Shown here: positions 22,395-33,583 of the stretch, piece after piece
Position numbering within the stretch: position 1 is the stretch's first letter
Layout of the letters: each line of letters begins with the position of its first letter
NCBI GenBank assembly: GCA_019828595.1
Contig: JAHQRK010000006.1
Coordinates: 3,286,001 to 3,350,000, forward strand
Direction: 5' to 3'
Length of the DNA stretch: 64,000 nt
From: Aphanomyces cochlioides
Lineage: Eukaryota > Oomycota > Saprolegniomycetes > Saprolegniales > Verrucalvaceae
Made by a program: the position numbers and the translations under genes
Notes under the pieces: generated by a model
Database searches by the model: none
What the model was told of the DNA's origin: nothing
What the model saw: the letters and a program-made list of their open reading frames with translations, nothing else

Positions 22395-24136
22395 ATGGGC
22401 AAGTCTCGCGTCTCGTACTTCTACCACCGTACGTCTATCTCACGAGCGGGATCAATACAGTGTTCGTAGCCGAAGTGGGTAATTTTTACTACGGCCCAAA
22501 TCACTACATGAAGCCGCATCGCATCAAGTTGGCCCATCATCTAGTCCTGAGCTATGATCTATGGCGAAAAATGGACGTATTTGTACGAAAACTTCCAGTG
22601 AACAGGATTGCTGAACTCTTTGCATAGGAGCCACATTGGGCGTCGGCAGAAGAAATGAAGGCATTCCATGCTACCGAATACATTGATTTCCTCCAGAAAG
22701 TTAACCCAGCCAACGAGAAATGCCTACAGTCTGAAGCAACGAAATGTAAGGAAGTCAGACGTGTGACACAAGTACTGATATAAACTATAGTCAGCATGGG
22801 CACCGAAAATGCTGATTGCCCTGTTTTCGATGGCATTTTTAATTATTGTCAACTATCTGCCGGGGGCTCGTTAGGTATGCGTCGAACTAAATCCTCATCC
22901 TCTGTGGCCTCTCACGACAACCAGATGCAGCATATCGTTTGAACCATGGCCTCACAGATATTGCAATCAATTGGTCTGGTGGATTACACCACGCAAAGAA
23001 GTCCGAAGCCTCTGGTTTTTGCTACGTAAACGATATTGTTTTGGGCATCTTGGAGCTCCTGAAGTAATTCAGACTCATTTGGAATTTGCGTAAGTGAATG
23101 CTTTTTAGGTATCATCCTCGAGTTCTATACATCGACATTGATGTTCACCACGGCGATGGAGTTGAAGAAGCGTTCTATACAACAGATCGAGTCATGACAC
23201 TTTCGTTTCACAAGGTAAAGCTCCGATAAATCGGTTGTTTTAATTGCTTTAGTACGGAGACTTCTTTCCTGGAACTGGCGGGCTCAAAGTAACAACCCAT
23301 TCCATTCGCGTTACTTCATTCTCATATAGGAAATCGGAGCCAAGGATGGGAAATACTATGCTGTGAATTGTCCCCTGAAAAGTGGAATTGATAACGAAGC
23401 TTACATGTCCATTTTTAAGCCTGTGATTGACAAAGTGATGGAGACGTTTCGACCTGGAGCTGTGGTTCTCCAATGTGGTGCTGATTCTCTCACAGGAGAT
23501 CGACTTGGAAGCTTTAATCTGACCGTAGAGGGTATGTGAAGAAATACCTCAAAGATATGAAATTGAATGATAGGTCATGGAGAATGTGTGAGATATGTGA
23601 AGACCTTCGGCTTGCCCACGATGGTCCTCGGTGGTGGAGGTTATTCCGTGCGCAACGTGAGTCGCTGCTGGGCGTATGAAACTGCAGTATGTTTGGATGA
23701 ACAAGTTGGCAATGATATTCCTTTCAACGAATACTTCGAGTTTTATGCGCCAACATTTCAACTCGACTTGGTACCGAACCCAGAATTGGACAATTGCAAT
23801 TCACGCTCCTACCTTGAGACTATCAAGTACGCCTTTCGACATTGCACTTTGGATATTGATTACCTCTACTAGAACCGGCATTTTTGAAAACTTGCGTATG
23901 CTAAAGGGCCCTCCAAGTGTACAAATTCAAGCAACGCCTCAGGGCCATACAATCAGTGAAAAAGACGAGGATGCAAAAGACCCTGATGTACGCATCGAAC
24001 TGTCCAAACAACACGACGCAGAGTTTTACAGCGACGACCAGGTTGAACGAAATCTTTGAATTGTCTTTAACCTCCTCTATAGGATCAAAAAGGAAAAGAA
24101 AGTGAAGCCCCGGCTCTGAAGAAATTGAAAGTCTAG
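22395..24136 (+). CDS. class I histone deacetylase (Rpd3/HDAC1 type)
   Basis: Eleven exons join to 435 codons: 22395-22428, 22470-22582, 22628-22745, 22791-22874, 22925-23063, 23109-23214, 23253-23288, 23330-23531, 23574-23826, 23873-24041 and 24083-24136. The ten introns are 38-50 nt with GT and AG ends. The joined protein aligns with Rpd3/HDAC1 along its whole length. Visible are [15 protein letters not shown], His138-His139 ([10 protein letters not shown]), zinc ligands Asp174, His176 and Asp262 ([19 protein letters not shown]), and the catalytic Tyr301 ([10 protein letters not shown]). The tail is acidic and ends with KKLKV. It removes acetyl groups from histone lysines in nuclear repressor complexes. 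An in-frame TAG at 22377 makes 22395 the first usable ATG. No damage is seen. Confidence 0.93.
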
Positions 24137-24999
24137 ACTGATCATAGAGATAATACAGTCAGGATAAAGTTTTGATAGTGTTGTTACTGACCAGACTTTG
24201 CAACAGAAGTCCTTGAACTTTCATTATTTGAGTGAGGGATTCATTAACTCTTTTCAGTGAATGGTTGATATGACAGGGAGTCGCTGCAATGGCGAAAATT
24301 AACTGATCTGATTGAGGTAGAGGAATACTAGTCATTCGGTCTACAAGAACTGCTTGGTTTAAGAGCTAAGAGCAGACTTGCAAGAAAGATGATTTCAGCG
24401 GAATGCCTGCAGACAACTGCGCTAGTATTCTTGTTCCAAGTGAATAAGATACCTATTTTGTCGTCAATCCGTTCAATGTGCAATCAAAACAATCCACAAA
24501 GTTGTTGCGTGATCGGCATCAACTATTTGTTATTTTGTGATTGGAGTTTACGGGCTTCGACCATTAATTTTCATGCGTGACTTGTTGGTTTTTGTTTTCT
24601 TTACAACACTCTCTCAGTGAGGCGACGATTGAATGTGTTGCTCTTTGTTGAGTTGACACTTGTCCTAGTTTTTCGTAGAATAGAAAAGAGATCTCTTATG
24701 TTACGACCAGAAGTCAATCAAATGTATAACAAGACACTATTCGCTGAAGAATGCTACATATTCAAACTGCGGGCCCCAAGCATTGCGCGAAGAACTTATG
24801 CGAGCGCGAAAGTACCAAAAACTGAACTGATGTTTATTTCATGTGTCACCACAGAAGTTGCGACAATTGCAAACGGTTCTCATGATGGAACACGGAGATG
24901 TGGGAATTCATAGGTCTCCACTGGATGCAAAACTTTTTGGCATAAATTGAAAATGACATTTAATTATCCTATAAATTTGTGGAAAATTCAGAGAATTTA
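24137..24999. other. no recognised gene
   Basis: Region 3' of the deacetylase. A 98-codon open frame on + at 24617-24913 starts MRRRLNVLLFVELTLVLVF, which could be a signal anchor. It has no other support and is probably chance. Confidence 0.35.
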
Positions 25000-25557
25000 G
25001 GGCGGGTCTGGATGCCACCAAAAATGGCATAACAATGCCAAAAAATGCCATAATTCGAAATATGCCATAATTTTCAATTTTGACTGTCTGGATGCCACCT
25101 TCTCAAAGATTTTTTGTCACAATTTTCGCCAAATTATGCCATTAAAAAAATGGACCAAATTGGTCTATTTTATTTATGACATATTTTCGTCATGAACGCA
25201 CTGATCGAGTCAAGCTTGAGATTCAGAGTGTCATCTCTACAAAAATACACGCACACACTATATATTATCACTGTTGCATGTTCTAACACTCTGAGAAGCG
25301 ACAGTGATCGAGCCTTGCTCATCTCTGGCTCCTTTCAAAGTTTCCGGTAGGAAGTGACTGACACAGCAGTATGACAACAATCGTCTGCACCGGTAATGTT
25401 GAAGTTTCTTGTCGGCCACAAGTTGTGGCATCCACACAAATAACAAATTCTCCAACTATTCCATTTTAAATTGTGAATTTGGAACTTTGGAAAATTTTTG
25501 CAAAATGTCATTTCAGTTTTATGGAATAAAAAAATTGATGGGCATCCAGACCAGCCC
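25000..25557. mobile_element. MITE-like element A, copy 1
   Basis: The ends are inverted repeats GGGC(G/T)GGTCTGGATGCC. No coding sequence of note is present; the interior is rich in ATGGCATA/TATGCCAT runs. An inverted copy lies at 25614-26171. Each copy contains a 65-codon open frame, which is identical in both and shows no known domain. Confidence 0.75.
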
Positions 25558-25560
25558 TAA

Positions 25561-26577
25561 GGGCTCCTCTGGATGCCACACTTTATGGCATAAATTGACA
25601 CGTTTTTCCATAAGGGCTGGTCTGGATGCCCATCAATTTTTTTATTCCATAAAACTGAAATGACATTTTGCAAAAATTTTCCAAAGTTCCAAATTCACAA
25701 TTTAAAATGGAATAGTTGGAGAATTTGTTATTTGTGTGGATGCCACAACTTGTGGCCGACAAGAAACTTCAACATTACCGGTGCAGACGATTGTTGTCAT
25801 ACTGCTGTGTCAGTCACTTCCTACCGGAAACTTTGAAAGGAGCCAGAGATGAGCAAGGCTCGATCACTGTCGCTTCTCAGAGTGTTAGAACATGCAACAG
25901 TGATAATATATAGTGTGTGCGTGTATTTTTGTAGAGATGACACTCTGAATCTCAAGCTTGACTCGATCAGTGCGTTCATGACGAAAATATGTCATAAATA
26001 AAATAGACCAATTTGGTCCATTTTTTTAATGGCATAATTTGGCGAAAATTGTGACAAAAAATCTTTGAGAAGGTGGCATCCAGACAGTCAAAATTGAAAA
26101 TTATGGCATATTTCGAATTATGGCATTTTTTGGCATTGTTATGCCATTTTTGGTGGCATCCAGACCCGCCCTTAGGCATAAAAAATATGGAGAAAATTCC
26201 TCCATATTTTTAATTAATATGGGCTCCCTATCACCAAAATCTATCTTTTCAATTTTGTCTTTGGGTCATCCAGACGGCGCACCAATTAAGTTTTGATATT
26301 GAAATTGATATTTTCGCCTGAAAATGGATATGCCAAAAATAGATTTTGAATTAAAAAATGGTGTGATATTGTCTTTTTCACTGAAATTTGTATTTTTGAC
26401 AAAAAATTGAAATATTCTTAAATACTATTCAGGTATAGTGAGTTCAAGTGTAATATGAAAGTACATTCAATAAAGTAAAGTTTTGAATGTGTGTTTTGCG
26501 TGTGTTTTTGTCAAAATAGATACATTTTTCACCCCGGTCACAATTTAGAGTGTAAATAACAATATCCAGAGGAGCCC
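25561..26577. mobile_element. MITE-like element B, interrupted by element A copy 2
   Basis: The ends are the 14-bp inverted repeat GGGCTCCTCTGGAT at 25561-25574 and its complement at 26564-26577. Both ends are flanked by TAA (25558-25560 and 26578-26580), a candidate target duplication as in PIF/Harbinger-derived MITEs. Without the inserted copy of A it would be about 460 bp. It has no coding capacity. Confidence 0.7.
25614..26171. mobile_element. MITE-like element A, copy 2 (inverted)
   Basis: It is the reverse complement of copy 1 with no length difference: every landmark checked pairs at coordinates summing to 51171, including the 65-codon frame (25258-25455 on - against 25716-25913 on +). 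It is inserted in element B, 54 bp from copy 1. Confidence 0.85.
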
Positions 26578-26869
26578 TAAATGAAATTATCGAGCATTTT
26601 GACAAAAATTCTCGAAAATTAAAAAGAAAACATCAAATTTCTTTTAGAGGTTCCTTTTAGGATTATATTGTCAATTTCTGTCAAAGTTGCATTTTTGGCC
26701 AAAAATCGAAATCATTTTTAAATCGATTTGATCATACTGTAGTAAAGTAAAATTGACAATTCAATAATTTCGCCAAATAACTTGCATGTGTGTTTTGCGT
26801 CAATGTGGAAAATACTCGATTCTGATTGGCTGCGAGATTGGCAAGTTGATTTTAAAATTCGATAGATTT

Positions 26870-26978
26870 CAACAAATAATGCGGGCCAGAGTTGTATTGC
26901 CAAATGCATTCTAAATTGCCCCCTTACAATTTAGAATGCATTCGGCAATACAACTGGCCTGCATTACAGTATTTGTTG
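26870..26978. repeat. long imperfect hairpin
   Basis: The arms 26870-26918 and 26927-26978 are nearly complementary over about 48 bp with an 8-nt loop (CCCCCTTA). The innermost part, CAATTTAGAATGCATT, is perfect. Outer parts have a few indels. No coding sequence. Confidence 0.7.
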
Positions 26979-27559
26979 TATTGTTTTCACTTGAATAAAT
27001 TATAGATGCTTGACGATAATGTATGGGTATTTGTTTTAAAACCTTTAAACTCCTAAAACAGTGTGTAAATATAATTGGACATTATTTTATTACAATGTCA
27101 ACTTAACTATGGCAATTCAAGTGATCAATTGCTTGGCGATAAACTGAAGAATTACATTGAAGGATTAACAATGCCTTCATCTTGGCTGCGTCTTCCCTCA
27201 ATTGTCGAAGCTTGAAATTGTTTCCTCTATATCCTGCATAGAAAATTCAAAGACTTTCTGAAGAGTAATGAATGGAGTTGTTTTGCTGCTGTAGAGTTTA
27301 ATTAGAGTAAATAATATAGACGTCTATAACATTAAAACCAGGACTTTTTGCAGGTTGATTCGCAATTTCAATGCCATGGATGCCGCAATTCATCAGTAGT
27401 GATACATTTGTGTGGGCTGGCATTATTGTTGGACATTCACCGATGTGACATTCAGCGGCATCTTTTCCAGGATTTCAGGAGCCATATTTTCCAGGAACAT
27501 TTTGCATTAAACTTCAAAGTCAACGTCTGGTCAACCGAAACAAGGGGGCCTCTGTGTCG
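26979..27559. other. no recognised gene
   Basis: AT-rich spacer. A 72-codon frame on + at 27348-27566 has no known motif. Confidence 0.35.
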
Positions 27560-28030
27560 ATTTTAGCTTGATCGTACAGCATGCACCTTCGAGACGAACG
27601 ACCAGACTCCGTCCTGTGGTTGATTATTTGTTTCTACTTATGATCATAACGTGGAAGAGAATCATTCCCAATCCGTTGATGATGAATTTTGATGACTTTA
27701 CTGGCCAAACACTCGTGCATATTAGCCAAACACTCGTGCATATTAGCCAAGATATAGTTTCCATGTGACTGTGGTTGAAGAAAGCTCTCGGCATGTTGGA
27801 TTCGACGCAGTTGGTTGAGGGATGTAGGCAATAGCTTGACATGTCTTGGTCGTCCACGGAGTCTTGCGTTATCTTCTATGTGTCGGATGATAGCTGTCTT
27901 GGGGATTCTGGACTTTGCCGACATCTAGCGGAGCCTTTTGCGATATTCGTGAGGTCCAGTCTTGACCACTGTTTCGATTTGTTCAGCCGTTCGCTGTTTT
28001 TCGACCCGCAATTCTCTAAAGAATGTATCC
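27560..28030 (-). pseudogene. mariner-like transposase, N-terminal fragment
   Basis: Read on - from about 28025: FRELRVEKQRTAEQIE, a stop, then MSAKSRIPKTAIIRHI, VKLLPTSLNQLRRIQHAESF and NYILANMHECLA. This is the helix-turn-helix and linker region that precedes the IDEKWF catalytic block in the mariner-like family seen at 11738-12837. The frame leaves family similarity right after a 21-bp tandem duplication at 27704-27745 (two copies of NMHECLA codons) and no catalytic block follows. Broken and truncated. Confidence 0.65.
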
Positions 28031-28965
28031 TTTAGAAATTTATTCTTGTAAATTTGGATTATTTTCAAGTTGCGGCGAAGTCGGTGATTCGAGTCACTGC
28101 AGAGACTGAGCCTCTTCTACGAGCCTAGATTCGAGAAATGGTGCTCCAGTGACACTCAGGATACTTAAATGAACGCACCACGATCGAGCTCTCCATGATT
28201 GAATCGCTGAAGCAGTAGCTGGTAGGCGTCAGACCGCTCGTCGTCAGTGAGGTTGGGTGAGGTATTGTGAGATGTGTAGATTGTTTGCGTGGTTGCTGGA
28301 ATGCTTGAGGCATTGTACAATGAAGCTTGATAGAACGATGTGTATTCGACGTGTCAACTTGAACAGTTATCCTCCACCGGGTCGATTTACTCCACTACTT
28401 TCTTCAGATCTGATTTGAGTGCTAATATCTCAGAATTCCAGCCGAGTTCCAAGCTGTAAAATATACCCAATCAAAGCGCGAGATTTGTAATTTTCGTTTA
28501 GACAATCATACTAGTAGTCTGATAAAATTAAAAATATCCCGCGAATGAAAAGTCGACTACAACAAATAATGTGGACCAAAGTAGTTTAAAGATTATATCA
28601 ACAGAAAAGAAACTTAAAAACGACCCAAAAGCGCACACTTCCGAAACGAATCAAAGCTTGAATATTAGAGCTCCAGGTCAAAACGATGTTATTTTGGACA
28701 AAATAGTTCGCAATTAAATGTATCGCATTATATTGTAGTCTGTATTAGACCCAATAATCAAAAACGAGTGGTTCATTCAATAAATTTATAGAGGAGACAT
28801 ATCCACTTGTCTCATCTACCTCTCATATTTTGTTCAAAAGTTGATGAAAATAATAAAATACTCTCTTGCTCTGAAAAACCAGGCTATCTCAAAATACGCG
28901 CGATTCATCATATGTGATGAAATTTAAAATAAACACACACAACAAAGAAAAAATCAGGACATGGT
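28031..28965. other. no gene seen
   Basis: AT-rich stretch without a supported gene. Confidence 0.4.
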
Positions 28966-29346
28966 GTGCCCGGAAAAGTGATCTTTGAGAGTGCAACGTG
29001 CGAAGCGCATTTTCTCTCACAGCAAGAGCTGAAGACACTTCTTCTTGCAGGAGATCAAACGTCTCCAGAAGAAGGTGAACATAAGTACGATGAAGCGAGC
29101 AAAAAGAACTCCAATTGTCTGACTGTATCAAGCTCGTTCCTGGCATGGAAGTATGCAACGTTGGCGCTCATCGGCAAATCTAACCTCTCGTTTGCAGGAG
29201 ATTTACCACGTTGGCACGGCTGGGTTGAAAGCACGCGTGTTAAACGGCATGGACGATATGACTGCGACATAATCGACAACGTGGGCACCACGGAGATATA
29301 CGCTTCGCACAGTAGATTACACATATGTCAAAGCAATGAATGGTGA
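28966..29346 (+). other. 126-codon open frame, unrecognised
   Basis: The frame begins MPGKVIFESATCEAHFLS and has acidic and Lys-rich stretches (SPEEGEHKYDEASKK). It lies 56 bp before the Harbinger-like transposase on the same strand and might be its partner or a chance frame. I do not recognise it, and both strands are open here, which lowers its value as evidence. Confidence 0.25.
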
Positions 29347-29402
29347 AGATAGAGATGATCAAGTAAAGTTAATGACATCAACCATTTCCAAAAAGAAACA
29401 AC

Positions 29403-30635
29403 CATGACTCGCGAAGTGTTGACTCGCCTTGCAGACGCGTCGAACGAAGAAGCTGAGAACCTCCGCCGAGCGTCGCTCCTATGATGGTGTCTTGCAAGAA
29501 AACAAAGACGACGAAACTTTTGGCGACTTTGACACGCCACACATCGATTCATACGCTAGCCAAGGGACACTAGCCTTCATCACGATGACAAACCTCAGCC
29601 TATCTGAATTCGACCGCCTTTGGTCGCTTTGTGAATGCGAGATGAATGCGTCTTGGTACGAAGGCCGCGGTCGGAAGAACAGTGTGAGTGCTAAGGACAC
29701 ATTTTTCATGTTGCTTACAGTGCTCAAGCACTACAACACTTGGGATAAGCACACAGCCGACTTCGGAATTTCACTCCCAACATTCGAGAAGATGGTTATG
29801 CGTATGATGCGCCTTGTCGAACGTGTTCTGGTCACTCAGGTTGTGACGCAAGTCAACATGAAGAACCAGCGTGAAGAGGCTATGCATTTTCAAACCATCC
29901 AGAAGCGCTTTATGCAACTGACGTCAAGTTTCAGCCCGCCTATCGCCCAAATGGACCATTTCTCGACGTGAAGCGATACCTCTCTCCAAAGCACAAGTTG
30001 TATGGCTACAAGCTTGAGGGATCGGTTGCGATGCCAGGTCGATACCAGGCTCGACATCTGATGTTACGATTTTCATGAATCGAATCAGCAAGCACCGACA
30101 AATGTTGTCGAAGACCGAAGCCGAGAAGAAGATGACCGACATTGCAGAAGGGTCAAGCGTGTTCCCAAATCTATGGGCTACTCTACAGGATAAAGGATAT
30201 CAAAGCGTGGACGACGCGATTCGAAGCATTCGACCAACGAAGAAGCCCAAGAACGCTAGTGTGACGCGACAGGAACTGGAACGCAACAATCGTGTGTCGT
30301 CAGACCGAGATCTCGTCGAGAACTTGTTTGGTCGAACATGCAGTTTATGCAAGATTGCCTACTCTACTTTCACCTGGTCGGAAGAGAAGGACGATTTGGT
30401 CCAGCGCTTAGTGTAGGCCCTGACCAACTTCCACACGTCCCATCATCCCTTGCGCGCTCAGGACAAAGAATTCTATTCAAGTGTCATGGCTCGCTACATC
30501 TCAATGGCCGAAGAGCGTGTTGAAAAGAAGAAACGACAACGTCAAGCAAGTCGCGACCGTCGTAAGGTTCGTTTGGACTTTGATCGCTCGTCACGCGATG
30601 GATCCATGGACTCCCAGTTTTCTCAAGCATTCTAG
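29403..30635 (+). pseudogene. Harbinger/IS5-like DDE transposase, frameshifted
   Basis: Pieces in changing frames make one protein. They are LAFITMTNLSLSEFDRLW and NASWYEGRGRKNSVSAKDTFF, then (after a frame change near 29900) YRPNGPFLDVKRYLSPKHK and LYGYKLEGSV. Then (after 30065) come FPNLWATLQDKGYQSVDDAI with the second Asp, and VSSDRDLVENLFGRTCSL with the Glu. A stop at 30414-30416 precedes an in-frame, Arg/Lys-rich tail ending at 30635. The same family occurs on - at 34375-36631. At least two frame breaks and a stop make it inactive. Confidence 0.75.
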
Positions 30636-30870
30636 GTTTACCTTGTAGCTTCATAAATTTGAATATCAGCTCAACTTTGATGCATGCATGTAAAGTGTCA
30701 CTAAACATAGCGCCAACTTAGGCTACTGAAATATGAACACATTGTTTTCTCAAGCATTCTAGGTTTACCTTGTAGCTTCATAAATTTGAATATCAGCTCA
30801 ACTTTGATGCATGCATGTAAAGTGTCACTGAACATAGCGCCAACTTAGGCTACTGAAATATGAACACATT
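30617..30870. repeat. 127-bp tandem duplication
   Basis: Two adjacent copies, 30617-30743 and 30744-30870, differ at one site seen (CACTAAACATAG against CACTGAACATAG). The first copy includes the last codons and stop of the transposase at 29403-30635. Confidence 0.9.
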
Positions 30871-31009
30871 GTTTCCTTATGCGCAAATATATAATACAAG
30901 TTCAAGTTTGACATGTTAGTGTTAAGCCTAAGCAAGACAACGAGTTAATATGGATTGTTGTGATAGTTTTACCTCATGCACTATGATGATAAAGTCAGTT
31001 CAGACGATG

Positions 31010-31770
31010 ACCTAAGTAACACTAATTAATATACATTTGCATTTGCATATGCGTATTTAATGTAAATAAATACCTTTGTGATTCACATGTACAGTAATTA
31101 AAACCCCGTGGATCTTCTTCCATATATTTCATATATATATGAAATATATGGAATTAGAATATAGTTGTTTTCCAAGTGTGAAAATATTACATGTGACGGA
31201 CTCGAAATAGTGTGAGTGTACCATGCAGTACCACCGCAGGATTTTCACCATCGATTAGGATGGGGGGACTTGTAATGTCGAATCTTTCTACTCATGCCCG
31301 CTGGAGAATAGAAGTTGCTTTTGCACTCGCATAATGGTGGTGAATCACTACCGCAACACAACAAAAGAATCAACAATAAAAAGTTGAATAAATTAGATCT
31401 TAGCCCCTCAGCGACTCTAGCCGGGGCCTCCCCACGGTTGTCGTTCGCGGAGCTTTGGCTGTAGTCGTGATGTCACAGACTCAATCCCACGCTTCGTTCA
31501 GACGATTGCACTGAGCGTTGGTGTAGACGTTGCCACCGCTGAACAGAACTCGCCATCACTTGGCGACGCGTCGATCGTCATACCATTGGACTGCAAGCCA
31601 CTGTGTCCCGCCGTGCTCTTGTCGCTCTGTCTTGCCAAAAACGCACACTTGCCTTGTCGCTGTCTGTAGAAAAATGAGGTGAAGCTCTTTTCAACATGCA
31701 TCCGTTTCATGCAGAGGTTGCAAAGATACACAGTAATTTTCTAGATATGCACCAATCAGAAAACGATTCG
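31010..31770. repeat. dispersed repeat R, copy 2
   Basis: Same orientation as and related to 13133-13855; see that entry for the shared strings. It also contains an AT-rich 36-bp palindrome absent from copy 1. No coding frame is conserved between the copies. Confidence 0.65.
31118..31153. repeat. perfect 36-bp palindrome
   Basis: The half TTCCATATATTTCATATA is followed directly by its reverse complement, with no spacer. It lies inside repeat R copy 2. Confidence 0.9.
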
Positions 31771-32446
31771 GAACATTTCTCGAAATTCGTTGTGTATCTC
31801 ACATATTTCACAACAACAACCGTTTTATGACAAAGGAGTGATGTCAAAAATATAAATTGATATATTCCTGGAGGTGGACGAAGATGATAATTCTCATGTT
31901 ATTGCATATCTTGTTGACTTCACAGAAGCCTTCGTTTTTGAATAAGGGGTCTATTGAAAATACATTTGCTCAATTTTTCTAAAATTTTGCAAATATGTCC
32001 GTTTTGCGCAAAGATCGTGATGTATCGTAATGTCACAGAAAACACAGAGGCAGACTGTTTTCTATACTTGACAATGTTATCTTCTTTCCACACCCGGTAT
32101 CAAATATGCACAAGCCGACTTAGTAAGTCTTTGAGGTTCTTATAGTTCAAGGTGGCTTCTCTGTTCGTGGTTATCCTGACTGAAACCGCTGCGATTTCAC
32201 GCGTGGGGTTCCACGAAATCTGGTAAAGCCATCAACTTCACTTGAATACAGGGAACGACAGCTAATAAGGCCTATCGAAGTTTTGAATATGTGCAACACT
32301 TTGAAATGTCAAATCTAAATAATAGCCAATCATACTATGACATTCAAATGCATGCTTCTTATTGGCGGAATATTTTTGCCCGCGCTTTCCTTGACTTTAT
32401 TCAAATTTTGATGAATATAATCTACACCTATACTGTCGAAATTGAT
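31771..32446. other. no gene seen
   Basis: Spacer before the pogo-like transposase. The open frame of the transposase extends upstream to 32291, but the similarity starts at 32447. Confidence 0.4.
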
Positions 32447-33583
32447 ATGACTGGCTCAAGGCGAAATTCATACACGATTGAAACGAAGCGGAAAGTTATT
32501 GCGCTCTTAGAAGACTACAATGATTATGAAGTCGCGAAACGGATGGACATGCCACGAGGTTCAGTACGCGGAATTGCGATCAAGCGGTTCGAAATAATGC
32601 TTTACGACGGCAACAGGCTTACCAAGAAGATAAGTAATGCAAAGCGTGAAATATTTCCCGATTCTGAAGGCTTTGTTGCATTAATGACGAAGATGACAAA
32701 TGAGGAGAAAGCCCTGTCTTGCGTTCACAATATCAACTGGATCAAGGAACATCACCACCCTTGGTTACTCGACTATCTCGCCGACAAATCACTCGACACC
32801 TGCTACAAGTCACTGCTACGTCTACTGCAACGATTCTTCGATCGCTATGGGTTCTCTCGCCAGCGACCTGTGCTGTCAAAGCAAACCCAAGAAGTTCTTT
32901 AGAATGTCCACATGGAGTTTGCTGAATCGTTCCACGTTCGCTGTTTACACATCCAACACGATCTACAACGTGGATGAGACTGGGATATATACGACATGCA
33001 ACCTCGTGTCATTTGGTCCATACGGGTGGTAATGCCAAGATTGCAGTCAGTGAAAAGCATGGTTACAGAATCACTGCGGCGCTTACCAAATGTGCAGACG
33101 GAACCAAGCTGCCCATCATGCTTGTGCTCCGTGGACAACCGGGTGGCCGAATCGAAACCAACGAGTTGCCGACCTATCTGGCTGGGCATGGCTACGCAGT
33201 TCAACCTCGTGCCTGGGTGGACTCTAGAGTTTGGTCAATTTACCTTGGTGAAGTTCTTTATGGGGTGATTGCGGAGCCGTCGGTTGTCTTGGTGGACAAC
33301 TTTGACGCTCATGTCAGTGAAGATGGCTACAGAATGGTCAATGAAGAACTTGGTTCACACCTATGCGCCATACCCCCAAATGCTACTTCAGTGTGTCAGC
33401 CTCTTGATGTCAGCATTATGGCGCCCTTCAAGAAGTACCATAAAAAATTGTGGTTGGAGGAGCCCTACCGCACGAATCAAGCGCCTAGTGATGATTAAGC
33501 GTGCGATTAAAGCATGGGACCTGATCACAGCAGAGGAGGTTCGTGCGAGCTTTGCCGAGGCTATTCCTGTTCAGAATACCTAA
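32447..33583 (+). pseudogene. pogo-like DDE_1 transposase, frameshifted
   Basis: The N-terminus MTGSRRNSYTIETKRKVI, followed by NDYEVAKRMDMPRGSVRG, is a helix-turn-helix of the pogo/CENP-B class. After a stop at 32900 the catalytic part appears in three frames: IYNVDETGIY (first Asp), YDMQPRVIWSIR, then VSEKHGYRITAALTKCADG, SVVLVDNFDAH (second Asp) and NATSVCQPLDVSIMAPFK (third Asp). The last frame change near 33480 leads to KRAIKAWDLITAEEV. All three acids are present but the reading frame is broken at about four places. The TA-flanked pogo-type element at 35294-36265 carries a related C-terminus. Confidence 0.8.

Noticed and set aside
22583..22627. The TAG at 22625 as a nonsense codon in the deacetylase
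   Set aside because: It is the 3' end of a 45-nt intron. Splicing joins MDVF to [10 protein letters not shown], which restores the known family sequence.
27704..27745. 21-bp tandem duplication as a functional repeat
   Set aside because: Only two copies inside a dead mariner fragment; simple slippage is enough.
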